Assembly (NCBI GenBank): GCA_946479405.1
Contig: CAMLGD010000178.1
Coordinates: forward strand, 1 to 6,660
Length of the DNA stretch: 6,660 nucleotides
Direction: 5' to 3'
From: an uncultured Vogesella sp.
GTDB taxonomy: Bacteria; Pseudomonadota; Gammaproteobacteria; Burkholderiales; Chromobacteriaceae
The notes beneath the pieces were generated by a model, which was given only the letters and a program-made list of their open reading frames with translations, ran no database searches and was not told where the DNA came from. A program made the translations under genes and the position numbers. Positions within the stretch are counted from its first letter, which is position 1, and every line of letters starts with the position of its first letter. Shown in pieces: positions 6,268 to 6,660 of this stretch.

Positions 6268-6660
6268 TTACTTATCAATGCCACCCAGCAGTACGTACTT
6301 GATTTCCAGGTAGTCTTCGATGCCGTACTTGGAGCCTTCGCGGCCGAGGCCGGATTGCTTCACGCCACCGAACGGTGCGGCTTCGTTGGACAGGATGCCG
6401 CTGTTGACGGCGACCATGCCGTACTCCAGACCTTCGGACACGCGGAAGATGCGGCCGATGTCGCGGGCGTAGAAGTAGGAAGCCAGGCCGAACTCGGTGT
6501 CGTTGGCCATCTGGATCGCTTCTTCTTCGGTCTTGAAGCGGAACAGCGGGGCCAGCGGGCCGAAGGTTTCTTCCTTCGCCACTTTCATTTCCGGGGTCAC
6601 GCCGGTGATCACGGTCGGCTCGAAGAAGCTGTAGCCCAGTTCGTGGCGCTTGCCGCCGGT
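6268..6660 (-). CDS. gabD: Succinate-semialdehyde dehydrogenase, C-terminal part (5' end beyond window)
   Basis: The last 130 codons of an aldehyde dehydrogenase are visible on the minus strand, and the frame is open to the window edge. The family is about 480 residues long, so roughly a quarter is seen. The product would oxidise succinate semialdehyde to succinate with NAD(P)+, the last step of 4-aminobutyrate degradation. Typical segments are [16 protein letters not shown] at the window edge, [18 protein letters not shown] (the glutamate of ETFGP contacts the cofactor ribose in this superfamily), [15 protein letters not shown], and the GabD-like end [19 protein letters not shown] followed by IEDYLEIKY. 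These match E. coli GabD closely as I recall it. The catalytic cysteine and general-base glutamate lie outside the window. Glutarate-semialdehyde dehydrogenase (DavD) is a close relative and cannot be excluded. The gene converges on the sensor gene and looks functionally unrelated to it. Confidence 0.9.
   Translation of the reverse strand, partial: TGGKRHELGYSFFEPTVITGVTPEMKVAKEETFGPLAPLFRFKTEEEAIQMANDTEFGLASYFYARDIGRIFRVSEGLEYGMVAVNSGILSNEAAPFGGVKQSGLGREGSKYGIEDYLEIKYVLLGGIDK

Overview
The window is high-GC, densely coding bacterial chromosome. Codon use and protein similarity suggest a betaproteobacterium, perhaps a Chromobacterium/Vogesella-like member of the Neisseriales. That placement is inference: there is no rRNA or other marker gene here.

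Positions 2-3702 hold four closely packed plus-strand genes that I recognise as a SiaABCD module, known from Pseudomonas aeruginosa (sia = SDS-induced aggregation). SiaA is a membrane-bound dCACHE-HAMP-PP2C/SpoIIE-type phosphatase, cut at its N-terminus by the window edge. SiaB is a small GHKL-like protein kinase, SiaC a small DUF1987 phosphoprotein, and SiaD a GGEEF diguanylate cyclase. In the known system SiaB phosphorylates SiaC on one threonine and SiaA removes the phosphate. Unphosphorylated SiaC binds and activates SiaD, so an extracellular signal sensed by SiaA raises c-di-GMP and promotes aggregation and biofilm. All the key residues that can be checked here are present. Gaps between the genes are 7-22 nt, and the siaD ribosome binding site overlaps the siaC stop codon.

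Positions 3755-6112 hold a fifth gene in the same direction, 52 nt after siaD. It encodes a large membrane sensor: TM, dCACHE, TM, two PAS domains, then a GGDEF-like domain. The active-site motif of that domain reads DADSF instead of GGDEF, while the RxxD inhibitory-site motif is intact. It looks like a catalytically dead cyclase that could bind c-di-GMP. This is the most interesting item in the window, because it would place a possible c-di-GMP receptor directly behind a c-di-GMP-producing module.

Positions 6113-6267 are intergenic and carry a strong 15-bp bidirectional terminator hairpin, as expected between convergent genes, plus a weaker inverted repeat. Positions 6268-6660 hold the C-terminal 130 codons of a minus-strand succinate-semialdehyde dehydrogenase (gabD-like), an unrelated metabolic gene. 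I saw no RNA genes, mobile elements or CRISPR arrays.
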